Assembly (NCBI RefSeq): GCF_000472905.1
Contig: NZ_AXAR01000005.1
Span: forward strand, 107,241 to 171,240
Reading direction: 5' to 3'
Source: Alicyclobacillus pomorum DSM 14955
GTDB taxonomy: Bacteria > Bacillota > Bacilli > Alicyclobacillales > Alicyclobacillaceae
DNA: 64,000 nt
Translations under genes and position numbers: made by a program
Notes under the pieces: generated by a model
Told to the model about the DNA's origin: nothing
Database searches by the model: none
What the model saw: the letters and a program-made list of their open reading frames with translations, nothing else
Shown here: one piece after another, positions 14,875 to 23,221 of the stretch
Layout of the letters: each line of letters opens with the position of its first letter
Position numbering within the stretch: position 1 is the first letter of the stretch

Positions 14875-16194
14875 ATGTCTGTTGTAGAGTTTCGCCTGCC
14901 GGACGTCGGCGAAGGCATTCACGAGGCGGAGATTGTCAAATGGCTGGTCCAGGAAGGGGAGCGCGTACAGGAGTTCGATCCCATGGTCGAGGTGCAGACG
15001 GACAAGGCCTTGGTTGAACTCCCGGCGCCGACCTCTGGTTACATCGGTGAAATCCTAGCGACACCTGGTACCATCGCGAAAGTCGGAGACGTCTTGGTGC
15101 GAATTGAGACACAGAAAGTATCGACCGGATTGGCGGCGAAGGCTGTCGGCGCTGTGAGCGGATGGGCCGCAGAAGATTCGCTTTCAGTGGTTGCCTCCGC
15201 GGGCCACGGGACCAGCGCAATTCGCCCGAAAGCAACGCCAGGCGTTCGCCACTACGCGCGGGCACTTGGCGTTCCCTTGGAGGCTGTGGAGGGTACCGGA
15301 CCTGCAGGTCGAATCACGAAGCAGGATGTCGAGCGCTACCATCACACTCGCAAATCTGCAGAAAGGATTGTACCAGAAGACGGAGGGGACTCACTGCTGT
15401 GGGCTGCGGTCAAGCGGTCTGAAGGGCCCGCGTCAGCGCCAAAGTCGAGGTTGCGAAAGGACGATGACCGGCAAGACACGGAGGTGACGCACACCCCCAT
15501 CCGGGTTCCTTTCCGGGGCATTCGCCGGGCGACAGCCGAACACGTTAAGCGATCCGCGTTCACGGCCCCACACGTCACGGCCTTCGATGAGTGTGACGCG
15601 ACGGAATTGGTCCGCCTGCGGACACGTTGGAATGCACTGCTCGAAGCGGAAGGGAAGCGCGTCAGCTACCTCCCATTTCTCATCAAGGCTACCGTTTCCG
15701 CACTCAAGGCATTCCCGTTCTTCAACGCGAGATTGGATGAATCTGCACAGGAAATTGAACTGCTGCCAGAGTACCACATTGGCATTGCGGTGGATTCCAG
15801 CGAAGGGCTGTTTGTTCCTGTGATTCGGAACGCTGATCAACTGACTGTGAAGGACATTGCAGACGAAATCACTCGTTTAACCGAAGGTGTGCGGCAGCGC
15901 ACGTTGAGTCAAGACGAGCTGCGAGGCAGCACGTTTACCATTACCAACATGGGCCCGATTGGCGGACTGTTTGCAACACCCATTCTGAATTACCCGGAAG
16001 TCGGGATTCTGGCAGTCCATCAAATCCAAAGAAAGCCTGTGGCGCGTGACGAGCAGGTTGTGATTCGGGACGTGCTGAGCTTGTCCCTGTCGTTTGATCA
16101 CCGAGTGATTGACGGTGCGACGTCGGTCCGATTCCTCAATCACTTGAAGCACTTGATTGAGAATCCAGAATCGTTGATGTTGGAACTTCGATAG
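14875..16194 (+). CDS. Dihydrolipoyl acyltransferase E2
   Basis: 439 residues in the standard order: one lipoyl domain (residues 1-78, lipoylated Lys in VQTDKALVEL), a flexible linker, an E1/E3-binding domain (ATPGVRHYARALGVPLEAV...GPAGRITKQDV, about 120-160), a second linker, and a catalytic domain from about 215 ending in LSFDHRVIDGATSVRFL with the active-site His and Asp. It passes the acyl group to CoA. The gene lies 18 bp after E1beta. No dihydrolipoamide dehydrogenase (E3) gene is in the window, so E3 must be shared from another locus. A terminator follows. Confidence 0.93.
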   Translation: MSVVEFRLPDVGEGIHEAEIVKWLVQEGERVQEFDPMVEVQTDKALVELPAPTSGYIGEILATPGTIAKVGDVLVRIETQKVSTGLAAKAVGAVSGWAAEDSLSVVASAGHGTSAIRPKATPGVRHYARALGVPLEAVEGTGPAGRITKQDVERYHHTRKSAERIVPEDGGDSLLWAAVKRSEGPASAPKSRLRKDDDRQDTEVTHTPIRVPFRGIRRATAEHVKRSAFTAPHVTAFDECDATELVRLRTRWNALLEAEGKRVSYLPFLIKATVSALKAFPFFNARLDESAQEIELLPEYHIGIAVDSSEGLFVPVIRNADQLTVKDIADEITRLTEGVRQRTLSQDELRGSTFTITNMGPIGGLFATPILNYPEVGILAVHQIQRKPVARDEQVVIRDVLSLSLSFDHRVIDGATSVRFLNHLKHLIENPESLMLELR

Positions 16195-16206
16195 TGCAAG
16201 TCAGGG

Positions 16207-16234
16207 GGCGATCGCGAAGGCGGTCGCCTTGTTG
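16207..16234 (+). terminator. Hairpin ending the aromatic catabolism run
   Basis: GGCGATCGC and GCGGTCGCC form a 9-bp stem (one G-U) with loop GAAG, followed by a short TTGTT tract. It is 12 bp after the E2 stop. Confidence 0.55.
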
Positions 16235-16355
16235 CGACAGGGCACGAAGGCGCAGATCAGAAGTTGTTCCATCGACAGCAACGTGAGAGTATGCAACACG
16301 AATGGCCTGTGATACGATAACATGTATAGACTGTAATACTGTAAAGGGTGAAAGT

Positions 16356-16646
16356 ATGCAGCTAGACAAGTTGCGTGATCGGTCGTTGGACCGTCTGTTT
16401 GAGGCTGTGTTGACACTGCAGAGCGTGGAGGAGTGCTACCGGTTCTTTGACGACTTATGCACGGTTGGCGAAATCAAGTCGCTGGCTCAAAGGCTGGAAG
16501 TGGCGCGCATGTTGCGCAAAGGTTGTACGTATCACCAGATTGAAGCAGACACGGGAGCGAGCACGGCGACCATCAGTCGTGTGAAGCGGTGCCTTCACTA
16601 CGGATCGGACGGGTACTCCATGGTTTTGGACCGTTTGAAGGAATGA
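16356..16646 (+). CDS. yerC: TrpR-like regulator (YerC/YecD family)
   Basis: 96 residues with the TrpR-superfamily helix layout: LFEAVLTLQSVEECYRFFDDLCT, GEIKSLAQRLEVARMLRKG, and the recognition region CTYHQIEADTGASTATISRVKRCL. The family is widespread in Bacillales as YerC; its ligand and targets are not firmly known. ATG 16356 follows AAGGGTGA. It sits alone between the aromatic operon and a convergent antiporter gene. Confidence 0.85.
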   Translation: MQLDKLRDRSLDRLFEAVLTLQSVEECYRFFDDLCTVGEIKSLAQRLEVARMLRKGCTYHQIEADTGASTATISRVKRCLHYGSDGYSMVLDRLKE

Positions 16647-16686
16647 GTATCCCAGTGTCTTCGGAGACAAGGCACGCGGCTCGTAC

Positions 16687-17856
16687 TTAGCCGAGTGTGG
16701 CAAGAAATGCGATGGGTGCAATCAGGCACGTGAGAACGGCGACGACAACAATTGCCTCCGACAAGATCACCGGGAGTGCCCCGATGCGGACACCGATGTC
16801 TGCAGCTGCCACGATTAAACTGAGGCGAGAAGACATCAGCAGCCCCCCGGCCAATGCGGCGCGCCTTCCAAAGTGCTTGCGCAGGTGCCAGGCCGGAATG
16901 ACTTTGACGATAAACGCAATCAACAAGCACACGGGAACCCAAATCCACGAAGACGGTGTGGCAAGGACGCGCACATCGAAGTGCAGTCCCACCGACGTGA
17001 AGAAGACGGGGATGAGAAAACCGTACCCGATGCCGTGACAGTGGTCGCGCAATCTTTGCTTGAACGCAAACGGGATGGACGAAACCAGCAGTCCAACCAG
17101 GAAACTCCCCAGGATGGGTTCGCCGCCGGTACATTCTGCAACAGCGCAAAACAGTGCCACCAAGGCGACGATAGCGCGCATGCGATTCTGCATGTCGCCA
17201 GCGAGGAGTCGGGCGCACTTCCACTTTCGCAGCCACCGGAAGGCGAGATACGTTGCCCCACCCAGTGGCAATATGATGAGGGTCAGCAGGAAATTTGAAA
17301 GTCCTCCAGTCGCCTGTGCACTGATGAACAGAGAGATGAGGAGCATGGTGAACAGGTCAGCGAGCAGGGCGCTGAGCAGCAGCACTTGTCCCAATTCTGT
17401 GTGCAGGACCTCGGATTCCTCAAGAATGGGCAGGATGATGCCCAGTGATGTGGTGGCGAACAGAAGTGTCACCATCCATGGGTTGGCATTCTCATTCATC
17501 AAGTGTACAATGACCACCGATGAAACGTAACTAAGCAGCAGTGTGCCACAAAACAAGAACATGGCCAGATACATCGGATTGACGGCTCGGTGTCGCCAGG
17601 ACCGTGGTTGCAGCAAGGATATGTCCACTTCCAGGCCGGACAGAAACATGAGAAAAAACAATCCGATGCTGCCGATATTCGTAATCCAGCGGACTTCTTC
17701 CTTGCCGAGAGGCACAAGGCTGACGTGTAGGATGATGCCGAAGATAAGATAGGCTACTGCAGATGGGACGCGGAGTAGCGGAAGTTTACTGACGATGGCA
17801 GTGAACACAAATGACACACTCAATATGATGAGAAACATGTCTACAGTGGCACTCAT
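16687..17856 (-). CDS. Cation:proton antiporter, CPA2 (KefB/GerN-like)
   Basis: 389 residues with about 11-12 transmembrane helices. The repeat elements of the Na+/H+ exchanger fold are visible: PSAVAYLIFGIILHV, FLMFLSGLEVDISLL (conserved GLE), ATTSLGIILPILEESEVL and SALLADLFTMLLISLF with the conserved Asp. There is no C-terminal TrkA-N or RCK domain, so it is the short form. It would exchange K+ or Na+ for H+ at the cytoplasmic membrane. It is divergent from a methyltransferase gene. Confidence 0.88.
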   Translation of the reverse strand: MSATVDMFLIILSVSFVFTAIVSKLPLLRVPSAVAYLIFGIILHVSLVPLGKEEVRWITNIGSIGLFFLMFLSGLEVDISLLQPRSWRHRAVNPMYLAMFLFCGTLLLSYVSSVVIVHLMNENANPWMVTLLFATTSLGIILPILEESEVLHTELGQVLLLSALLADLFTMLLISLFISAQATGGLSNFLLTLIILPLGGATYLAFRWLRKWKCARLLAGDMQNRMRAIVALVALFCAVAECTGGEPILGSFLVGLLVSSIPFAFKQRLRDHCHGIGYGFLIPVFFTSVGLHFDVRVLATPSSWIWVPVCLLIAFIVKVIPAWHLRKHFGRRAALAGGLLMSSRLSLIVAAADIGVRIGALPVILSEAIVVVAVLTCLIAPIAFLATLG

Positions 17857-18002
17857 TTCAAAGACCTCCAGCGGCGAAGCGATTACGCTGGGACCTGCAT
17901 TGTTCGCGCATGCCGGGTTGCTCCGGGTGTCGGTCCATCGCCGCTACATCTATGTGTATGGCCCTGTGGACATGCGTATGCGTTTCGAGGAGGTATCCGC
18001 AA

Positions 18003-18650
18003 GTGTACGGGGTGAAGGACGCCGTCGACTTCTTTGATATGGTCGGTCAGACGGGGTGGCATCGAGACATCCAGCGAACGCTCATCCACTGGATGGGATT
18101 GCGAGATGCCGACGTTGTCCTTGAGGCCGGGTGCGGTGCGGGACACTTCGTTCTGCAGCTAGCTCAGCGGGTGCGCTGGATTACCGGGCTGGATGCGGTG
18201 GAATCCATGTTGAAGCGCGCACAACGGAATGCGGAAGACCACGAACTCGATAACGCGAATTTCGTGTTGGGTGACGTCCGCCACTTGCCGTTCCCTGAAC
18301 ATCAGTTTGACCGGGTCATTTGCATGAATCTCCTCTTCATGTTTGAACATCCCGATGGTCCGCTGGCCGAATTGTTACGCGTGACAAAACCGGGCGGGGA
18401 AGTCGTACTGTTGAATCCATCGACGTCGATGAACCCATGGTCGGCACAGTCGTTTTGCGAAGCCAACCGCCTCTGCGATTTTGAGCGGGACAGTCTGTTG
18501 TCGTGGGCGACTGCTGCGGCTCGCTACGGCACTGTGAGCGAAACTGGATTGGCGAAACGAGTGACCTCATTTGGAGGTACGGTGACGGAATCACTCAAAC
18601 TGTTGGATGGTATGGCATTGGTGTCGAGGATTGTGAAATCGGCATCGTAA
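18003..18650 (+). CDS. Class I SAM-dependent methyltransferase
   Basis: 215 residues from GTG 18003, chosen because GAGGAGGT lies 9 bp upstream. Motif I is VVLEAGCGAGHFVLQLA, followed by acidic GLDAVESML, DVRHLPFPEHQFDRVICMNLL (motifs II/III) and LLRVTKPGGEVVLL. This is the Methyltransf_11 type (small molecule or quinone/lipid substrates). The substrate is not evident from context: the gene stands alone between an antiporter and codY. Confidence 0.85.
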   Translation: MYGVKDAVDFFDMVGQTGWHRDIQRTLIHWMGLRDADVVLEAGCGAGHFVLQLAQRVRWITGLDAVESMLKRAQRNAEDHELDNANFVLGDVRHLPFPEHQFDRVICMNLLFMFEHPDGPLAELLRVTKPGGEVVLLNPSTSMNPWSAQSFCEANRLCDFERDSLLSWATAAARYGTVSETGLAKRVTSFGGTVTESLKLLDGMALVSRIVKSAS

Positions 18651-18751
18651 CCCGTTCGTCGTTATGTTGCAAATCACCCTGGTACATACAAAGAAGAATG
18701 CCTGGAATCAAATGAAAAATTTGGATCTGTCTTGGTCTGCTGCTTGTACGT

Positions 18752-18780
18752 TTGCATTGGGAAATGGGGTACACTATAAT
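18752..18780 (+). promoter_or_regulatory. Sigma-A promoter of codY
   Basis: TTGCAT (18752-18757) and a perfect TATAAT (18775-18780) are separated by exactly 17 bp. They lie 135 bp before the codY start, leaving a long untranslated leader without a recognised structure. Confidence 0.7.
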
Positions 18781-18915
18781 ACAGAAGTTATAAAATGTTA
18801 AAATTCCCGTGTGAGTGCTGCCTGTGGAATGTGATACAGTATGACACGGGCACAGCGGCATTTCCTCGACTCGGCGTTGGACAACCATTAATTCGTCAGG
18901 TTAGGAGTAGATGAT

Positions 18916-19698
18916 GTGAAACTGTTGCAGAAGGTTCAGGAACTCGGACAAATCTTGAGGACTTCCCATCATCATGTTGACTTTCAGGACATCGCACAGT
19001 TTCTGAGCAAGGTGATGTCGTCTAATGTATACATCGTCGGGCGCAAAGGGAAGATCCTGGGTTACGGTGTCCATGAACACGCGTTGACAGAAGAGTGGGT
19101 ACAGATTTTGACCGAAGATCAACGCTTCCCGGGGGACTTCAACAAACACTTGTTGCGCATTGAGCAGACGGTGGCTAATCTTCAGGACAAAGAGCAGTTC
19201 TACGTCTTTTCACCGGAAGAAAACGAGTCGTTCCGGTCGAAAAACATCACCATCGCTCCCGTCATTGCGGGACGTGAGCGTCAAGGCACGTTAGTCTTTG
19301 CGCGCACGACCAAGCCGTTTGACGAAGAGGACATGGTTTTGGTGGAATACAGTGCGACCATCGTCGCTCTGGAAATTGTACACGCGCGCCAACAACACAA
19401 AGAGGAAGAAGGCCGTTTGCGGTCGCTGGCACATCTCGCAGTCGAATCGCTCAGCTTCTCCGAGCTTCAGGCAGCCAAGTACTTAATGGATGCAGTCAAA
19501 GAGTCGCCGGATGGCATCGTGGTCAGCAGTCAGATTGCGGATGAACACGGCGTTACGCGGTCGGTGATTGTGAACAGCATCCGTAAACTGGAAAGCGCAG
19601 GTACCATTGAAAGCCGCTCTCTGGGTATGAAAGGTACTCACTTGCGCGTGCTTAACCCGTACGTTGAAGAGGAAATTCAACGCCAGTTTGATCGGTAG
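18916..19698 (+). CDS. codY: GTP- and branched-chain amino acid-sensing repressor CodY
   Basis: 260 residues starting at GTG 18916. The N-terminal GAF domain holds the BCAA pocket region (SSNVYIVGRKGKILGYG, PVIAGRERQGTLVFAR). The C-terminal winged helix ends with VSSQIADEHGVTRSVIVNSIRKLESAG, the strongly conserved CodY recognition helix. CodY represses nutrient acquisition and catabolism during rich growth. Here it stands outside the usual hslUV-codY operon, under its own promoter and before a strong terminator. Urease, amino acid transport and catabolism genes in this window are plausible targets. Confidence 0.97.
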   Translation: MKLLQKVQELGQILRTSHHHVDFQDIAQFLSKVMSSNVYIVGRKGKILGYGVHEHALTEEWVQILTEDQRFPGDFNKHLLRIEQTVANLQDKEQFYVFSPEENESFRSKNITIAPVIAGRERQGTLVFARTTKPFDEEDMVLVEYSATIVALEIVHARQQHKEEEGRLRSLAHLAVESLSFSELQAAKYLMDAVKESPDGIVVSSQIADEHGVTRSVIVNSIRKLESAGTIESRSLGMKGTHLRVLNPYVEEEIQRQFDR

Positions 19699-19755
19699 AT
19701 ATCTCGTCTGAGCCACAGCTGGCTGAACACCAGCGCCGAGTATGAAAAACTTGTT

Positions 19756-19796
19756 ACGTAAAAACGCCCGCAGTATTCATGCGGGCGTTTTTACGT
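19756..19796. terminator. Strong bidirectional terminator
   Basis: A perfect 16-bp stem (ACGTAAAAACGCCCGC and its complement) with a 9-nt loop. The A/T-rich outer stem supplies a T tract on both strands. It separates codY from the convergent small membrane gene. Confidence 0.9.
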
Positions 19797-19866
19797 CATA
19801 CACCAGGCGTCTTGCCAATCGCTCGCGTCTGAGTCGAGAGGAGCTTGTCCGCAATGGGCGCGAGAT

Positions 19867-20175
19867 CTAAGCGCCAGTTCGCAACGCATCGATGAATGCC
19901 TTTGCTTCCTTATAACTGACACCTGCGTACGCGCGGTAAGACACAATCGCTTCGTACGTCTTGCCTTCACTGAGCAAGTTCCTCAGCAGTTGGACCATTT
20001 CCGTATCGGCGGCGTCTGCATTCACGTGCGTCATCAGCGTGCGCTGAAGCCGCAGTAACTGTTCTACCTGTACGTGCAGTGCAGCGACGCGTCTGTCCAG
20101 GCGCTCGTAGAGAAACAGGCCCAGTAAGATGACCGCCCACGAGGCCACCAGTACAATCGTCAGTACGGTGTCCAT
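19867..20175 (-). CDS. Membrane-anchored protein with an L7/L12-like C-terminal domain
   Basis: 102 residues. One N-terminal transmembrane helix (TVLTIVLVASWAVILLGLFL) is followed by a helical linker (RRVAALHVQVEQLLRLQRTL). The C-terminal domain VQLLRNLLSEGKTYEAIVSY...GVSYKEAKAFIDAL resembles the end of ribosomal protein bL12 (the TGLGLKEAK region). In bL12 that surface recruits translation factors. Here it would face the cytoplasm from the membrane. ATG 20175 has GAGGGAG 7 bp upstream. Function unknown. Confidence 0.75.
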   Translation of the reverse strand: MDTVLTIVLVASWAVILLGLFLYERLDRRVAALHVQVEQLLRLQRTLMTHVNADAADTEMVQLLRNLLSEGKTYEAIVSYRAYAGVSYKEAKAFIDALRTGA

Positions 20176-20207
20176 GGCTCACTCCCTCTCGTCCGCAGCA
20201 GCACTCG

Positions 20208-21587
20208 TCACTGTCCTCGCAAGGCAGCGTCGAGACCGACCCAGTAGTGGCACAGGACGCGCATTCCTTTATCGAAGTTGTCCAATGAGAAGTGTTCGTT
20301 CGGCGCATGGAAGTTTTCGTCACTCAACGCAAATCCCATGAGAACGACGGGAGCCTTCAATATGCGGTCGAACGCTTCCACGACGCCGATGGATCCACCC
20401 ATCCGCGTAAATGCCGCCGACACTCCGTACGCTTTTTCGTAGGCCTTGGACGCCCACTGAATGGCCGGGTGATGGAACGGCGTCACGTACGGGCGCCCCG
20501 CGTCAAACCGCTGCACGGAGACGGTCACGCCGGGTGGACGGTGCTTTTGGACATGCTGTTCAATCAGGTCCTGGATTTTCACGGGATCTTGGTCTGGCAC
20601 CAGTCGGCACGTGATTTTCGCGTGTGCTTCGTTGGGGATGACCGTTTTCGTGCCTTCTCCCTGAAATCCTCCGTAAATGCCGTTGATTTCGAGCGTCGGG
20701 CGAGCCCATACACGCTCCAGGTAGGAATAGCCCGCTTCGCCGAACAATTCAGGAACGCCGAGATCCTTGCGCACTTGTTCTTCGTCAAACGAGAGTGCTT
20801 GATACGCCTTTTTCTCATCCTCCGTCAGCGGTTGCACGTCGTCGTAAAACCCCTCGACGAGAATCTTCCCGTTTTCGTCGCGGAGCGAGTTCAGCAGTTG
20901 AACCAGTGCGTGTACGGCGTTTTGCACACCGCCTCCGTACAACCCGGAATGCAAATCGCTGTTGGCGCCCTTGACATCTATCTGGAGGCTTGTGAGGCCG
21001 CGTAGACCGTAACAGACGCTCGGACGGTCCGAGCCAAGCATCGTGGTATCCGAGATGACAATGACGTCAGCTGCAAGCTTGTCCGCGTTCTGTTCAAGCA
21101 GGGCCGGTAAGTGTCGGCTACCAATTTCCTCTTCGCCTTCGATGCAGAACTTTACGTTCACCGGGAGCGTACCTGTGGTTTTCAGCAACGCTTCGAACGC
21201 TTTCAGGTGCATCCACACCTGCCCCTTATCGTCGCTGGATCCGCGCGCATAGATTTGGTTGTTGCGCACCGTCGGCTCAAACGGGGGCGTGTCCCAAAGT
21301 TCGAGTGGATCCACAGGTTGCACGTCGTAGTGGCCGTACACGAGGACGGTCGGTTTGCCCGGCGCGTGCATCCAATCTGCGTAGACCACAGGGTGTCCCG
21401 GTGTAGTCATCAACTCGACGTGTTCAAAACCGAGCTGGCGCAGTTCGTCTGCCAGAAATTCGGCGCACTTTCGGACGTCGTCTCGGTGTTCGGGCAGTGT
21501 ACTAATACTTTGGAAGCGCAGAAATTTCTGCAGCGTTTCGATGTGTTCATTGCGGTGTTCAGACAGGTATTTTTCAAACTCAGTCAA
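20208..21587 (-). CDS. M20-family dipeptidase (zinc peptidase)
   Basis: 459 residues if started at TTG 21587, which has AAAGGGG 8 bp upstream. An ATG at 21605 is also in frame but has a poor SD. Metal ligands sit in VLVYGHYDVQPVDP (His, Asp), GSSDDKGQ, and CIEGEEEIGS (catalytic Glu). A dimerisation lid domain runs from about 215 to 370 (LHSGLYGGGVQNA). It ends with PNEHFSLDNFDKGM, holding the last His. The family cleaves dipeptides or acyl-amino acids in the cytoplasm. It sits 33 bp after the L12-like gene's start and may be co-transcribed with it. Confidence 0.9.
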   Translation of the reverse strand: MTEFEKYLSEHRNEHIETLQKFLRFQSISTLPEHRDDVRKCAEFLADELRQLGFEHVELMTTPGHPVVYADWMHAPGKPTVLVYGHYDVQPVDPLELWDTPPFEPTVRNNQIYARGSSDDKGQVWMHLKAFEALLKTTGTLPVNVKFCIEGEEEIGSRHLPALLEQNADKLAADVIVISDTTMLGSDRPSVCYGLRGLTSLQIDVKGANSDLHSGLYGGGVQNAVHALVQLLNSLRDENGKILVEGFYDDVQPLTEDEKKAYQALSFDEEQVRKDLGVPELFGEAGYSYLERVWARPTLEINGIYGGFQGEGTKTVIPNEAHAKITCRLVPDQDPVKIQDLIEQHVQKHRPPGVTVSVQRFDAGRPYVTPFHHPAIQWASKAYEKAYGVSAAFTRMGGSIGVVEAFDRILKAPVVLMGFALSDENFHAPNEHFSLDNFDKGMRVLCHYWVGLDAALRGQ

Positions 21588-21658
21588 CCCGGAGTCCCCT
21601 TTCATGGCTGTTCTTCACCATTATACCACCACGAGTCCTGGAGGATTTCCATCAGCCA

Positions 21659-21687
21659 TTCACATTTCAGGCAAAAGGTCCTATAAT
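21659..21687 (+). promoter_or_regulatory. Sigma-A promoter of mntH
   Basis: TTCACA at 21659-21664 and TATAAT at 21682-21687 with a 17-bp spacer, immediately upstream of the MntR-like palindrome. Confidence 0.65.
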
Positions 21688-21698
21688 GTGTCTAGAAA

Positions 21699-21714
21699 GT
21701 TTCCCTAAGGAAAC
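21699..21714. promoter_or_regulatory. MntR-type operator
   Basis: GTTTCC-CTAA-GGAAAC is a perfect 6-bp inverted repeat closely resembling the B. subtilis MntR site (TTTGCCTTAAGGAAA). It begins 12 bp after the -10 box, where bound repressor would block initiation. Mn-dependent repression of the Nramp gene is the expected outcome. Confidence 0.75.
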
Positions 21715-21842
21715 ATATTGTCATTTGTGAAACATTTTTGCGCAAGGGTAAACCATTGCCGAGACATAAACAAGCGAACTGCGGTGGCTCTCGCGGTTCG
21801 GACAACAACGGAATGCTTTGCAAGAAAGGAGGGGAACTGGGG

Positions 21843-23135
21843 ATGAGTCATGTCGCAATGACGCCGCGGGCATCAAACTCGGATGTGCGCGCTGTTGTGA
21901 GCGCACGCAACGTACTGGCAGGGAAGCGCCGTGGGTGGAAGGCGGTTCTGCCGTTTCTTGGACCGTCGCTGATTGCTGCCATCGCCTACGTGGACCCGGG
22001 CAACTTCGCGACCAACATCCAAAGTGGTTCCCAGTTTGGGTACAAGCTTCTATGGGTGGTCCTGTTGGCGAACGTGATGGCGATGGTGTTGCAAAATTTG
22101 TCCTCCAAATTGGGCATCGCCACGGGTCGAAACCTGCCGGAACTCTGTCGAGAACATTTCCCGACGTGGCTCACGTACTGCCTCTGGGTGGTCTCCGAAG
22201 TCGCCGCGATGGCGACCGACCTCGCAGAGTTTCTCGGCGCGAGCCTTGCGCTGAACTTGCTTTGTCACATTCCGCTTCTGGCAGCAACACTGGTGACGGC
22301 CGTTGCAACGATGGCGGTTCTCGCGATGGACAGGCTCGGATTTCGCCCCATAGAAATGTTTATCGGGGCGTTGCTTGGCGTCATCGCGCTCTGCTACCTG
22401 TTGGAAACGGTGTTCTCCCGACCAGACTGGGCCGCTGTCGCTGCACATACGGTCACTCCATGGATTGGCGGGTCCGACAGTTTAATGCTTGTTGTCGGTA
22501 TCATCGGCGCTACCGTGATGCCACACGCGGTGTATCTTCACTCCGGCCTCACGCAACGGCGCATTGTGCCGACGTCGCAGGATGAGGCTGTACGCATCTA
22601 CCGCTTCCAGCGTTTGGATGTCATCAGCGCCATGTCTGTGGCGGGCCTCGTCAACATGGCCATGATGTACATGGCTGCCGCCGCTTTCTACGCGAAGGGT
22701 CATACCGGGGTGGTCGACATTGCACAAGCGTACCACATGCTGGATCCTCTGCTTGGACCAGCGGCTGCCGCCGTCTTCCTGGTCTCGCTTCTGGCGTCCG
22801 GTATCTCCAGCTCTGCGGTAGGGACGATGGCTGGGCAAGTGATTATGCAGGGATTTGTGGGATTCCATATTCCCATCTGGGTGCGCCGAGTGGTGACCAT
22901 GTTACCGGCAGTGGTTGTTGCAGCAATGGGGCTGAATCCCATGCAGACGTTGGTGATGAGTCAGGTTGTGCTCAGCCTGGCGTTGCCGGCGCCGGTCATA
23001 TCACTGATTCTGTTCACCAGCAACAAACGGCTGATGGGTGCGCTGGTGAATCGGCGTTGGGTCACTTGTCTCGCCAGCGTGATAGCAACCTGCATCATCG
23101 TGTTGAACGTCATGTATTTGTGGATGAGTTTGTGA
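21843..23135 (+). CDS. mntH: Nramp-family manganese transporter
   Basis: 430 residues with about 11 transmembrane helices. The two metal-binding signatures are intact: DPGNFATNIQSGSQFGY in TM1 and VMPHAVYLHSGL in TM6. Nramp proteins import Mn2+ (and Fe2+) with protons. ATG 21843 follows AAAGGAGGGG. The operator upstream points to MntR control. The convergent Fur-family gene links this spot further to metal homeostasis, although no mntR gene is seen. Confidence 0.93.
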   Translation: MSHVAMTPRASNSDVRAVVSARNVLAGKRRGWKAVLPFLGPSLIAAIAYVDPGNFATNIQSGSQFGYKLLWVVLLANVMAMVLQNLSSKLGIATGRNLPELCREHFPTWLTYCLWVVSEVAAMATDLAEFLGASLALNLLCHIPLLAATLVTAVATMAVLAMDRLGFRPIEMFIGALLGVIALCYLLETVFSRPDWAAVAAHTVTPWIGGSDSLMLVVGIIGATVMPHAVYLHSGLTQRRIVPTSQDEAVRIYRFQRLDVISAMSVAGLVNMAMMYMAAAAFYAKGHTGVVDIAQAYHMLDPLLGPAAAAVFLVSLLASGISSSAVGTMAGQVIMQGFVGFHIPIWVRRVVTMLPAVVVAAMGLNPMQTLVMSQVVLSLALPAPVISLILFTSNKRLMGALVNRRWVTCLASVIATCIIVLNVMYLWMSL

Positions 23136-23188
23136 GGCTCTGTGAATAGAGTGGTTTACATCGCACGTTCAAATCGTTCGGATGTAAG

Positions 23189-23221
23189 AAGGTGCCGATC
23201 TCTTCGGAGATTCGGCACCTT
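23189..23221. terminator. UUCG-capped terminator between mntH and the Fur-family gene
   Basis: A stem of about 14 bp with one bulge (AAGGTGCCGATCTC against GAGATTCGGCACCTT) is capped by TTCG. It lies after mntH and touches the stop codon of the convergent gene. T tracts are short on both sides. Confidence 0.7.

Noticed and set aside
20292-21005. Open frame of 237 codons on the plus strand
   Set aside because: It is antisense to the M20 dipeptidase, which has intact catalytic motifs; the frame is a by-product of high-GC codon bias.
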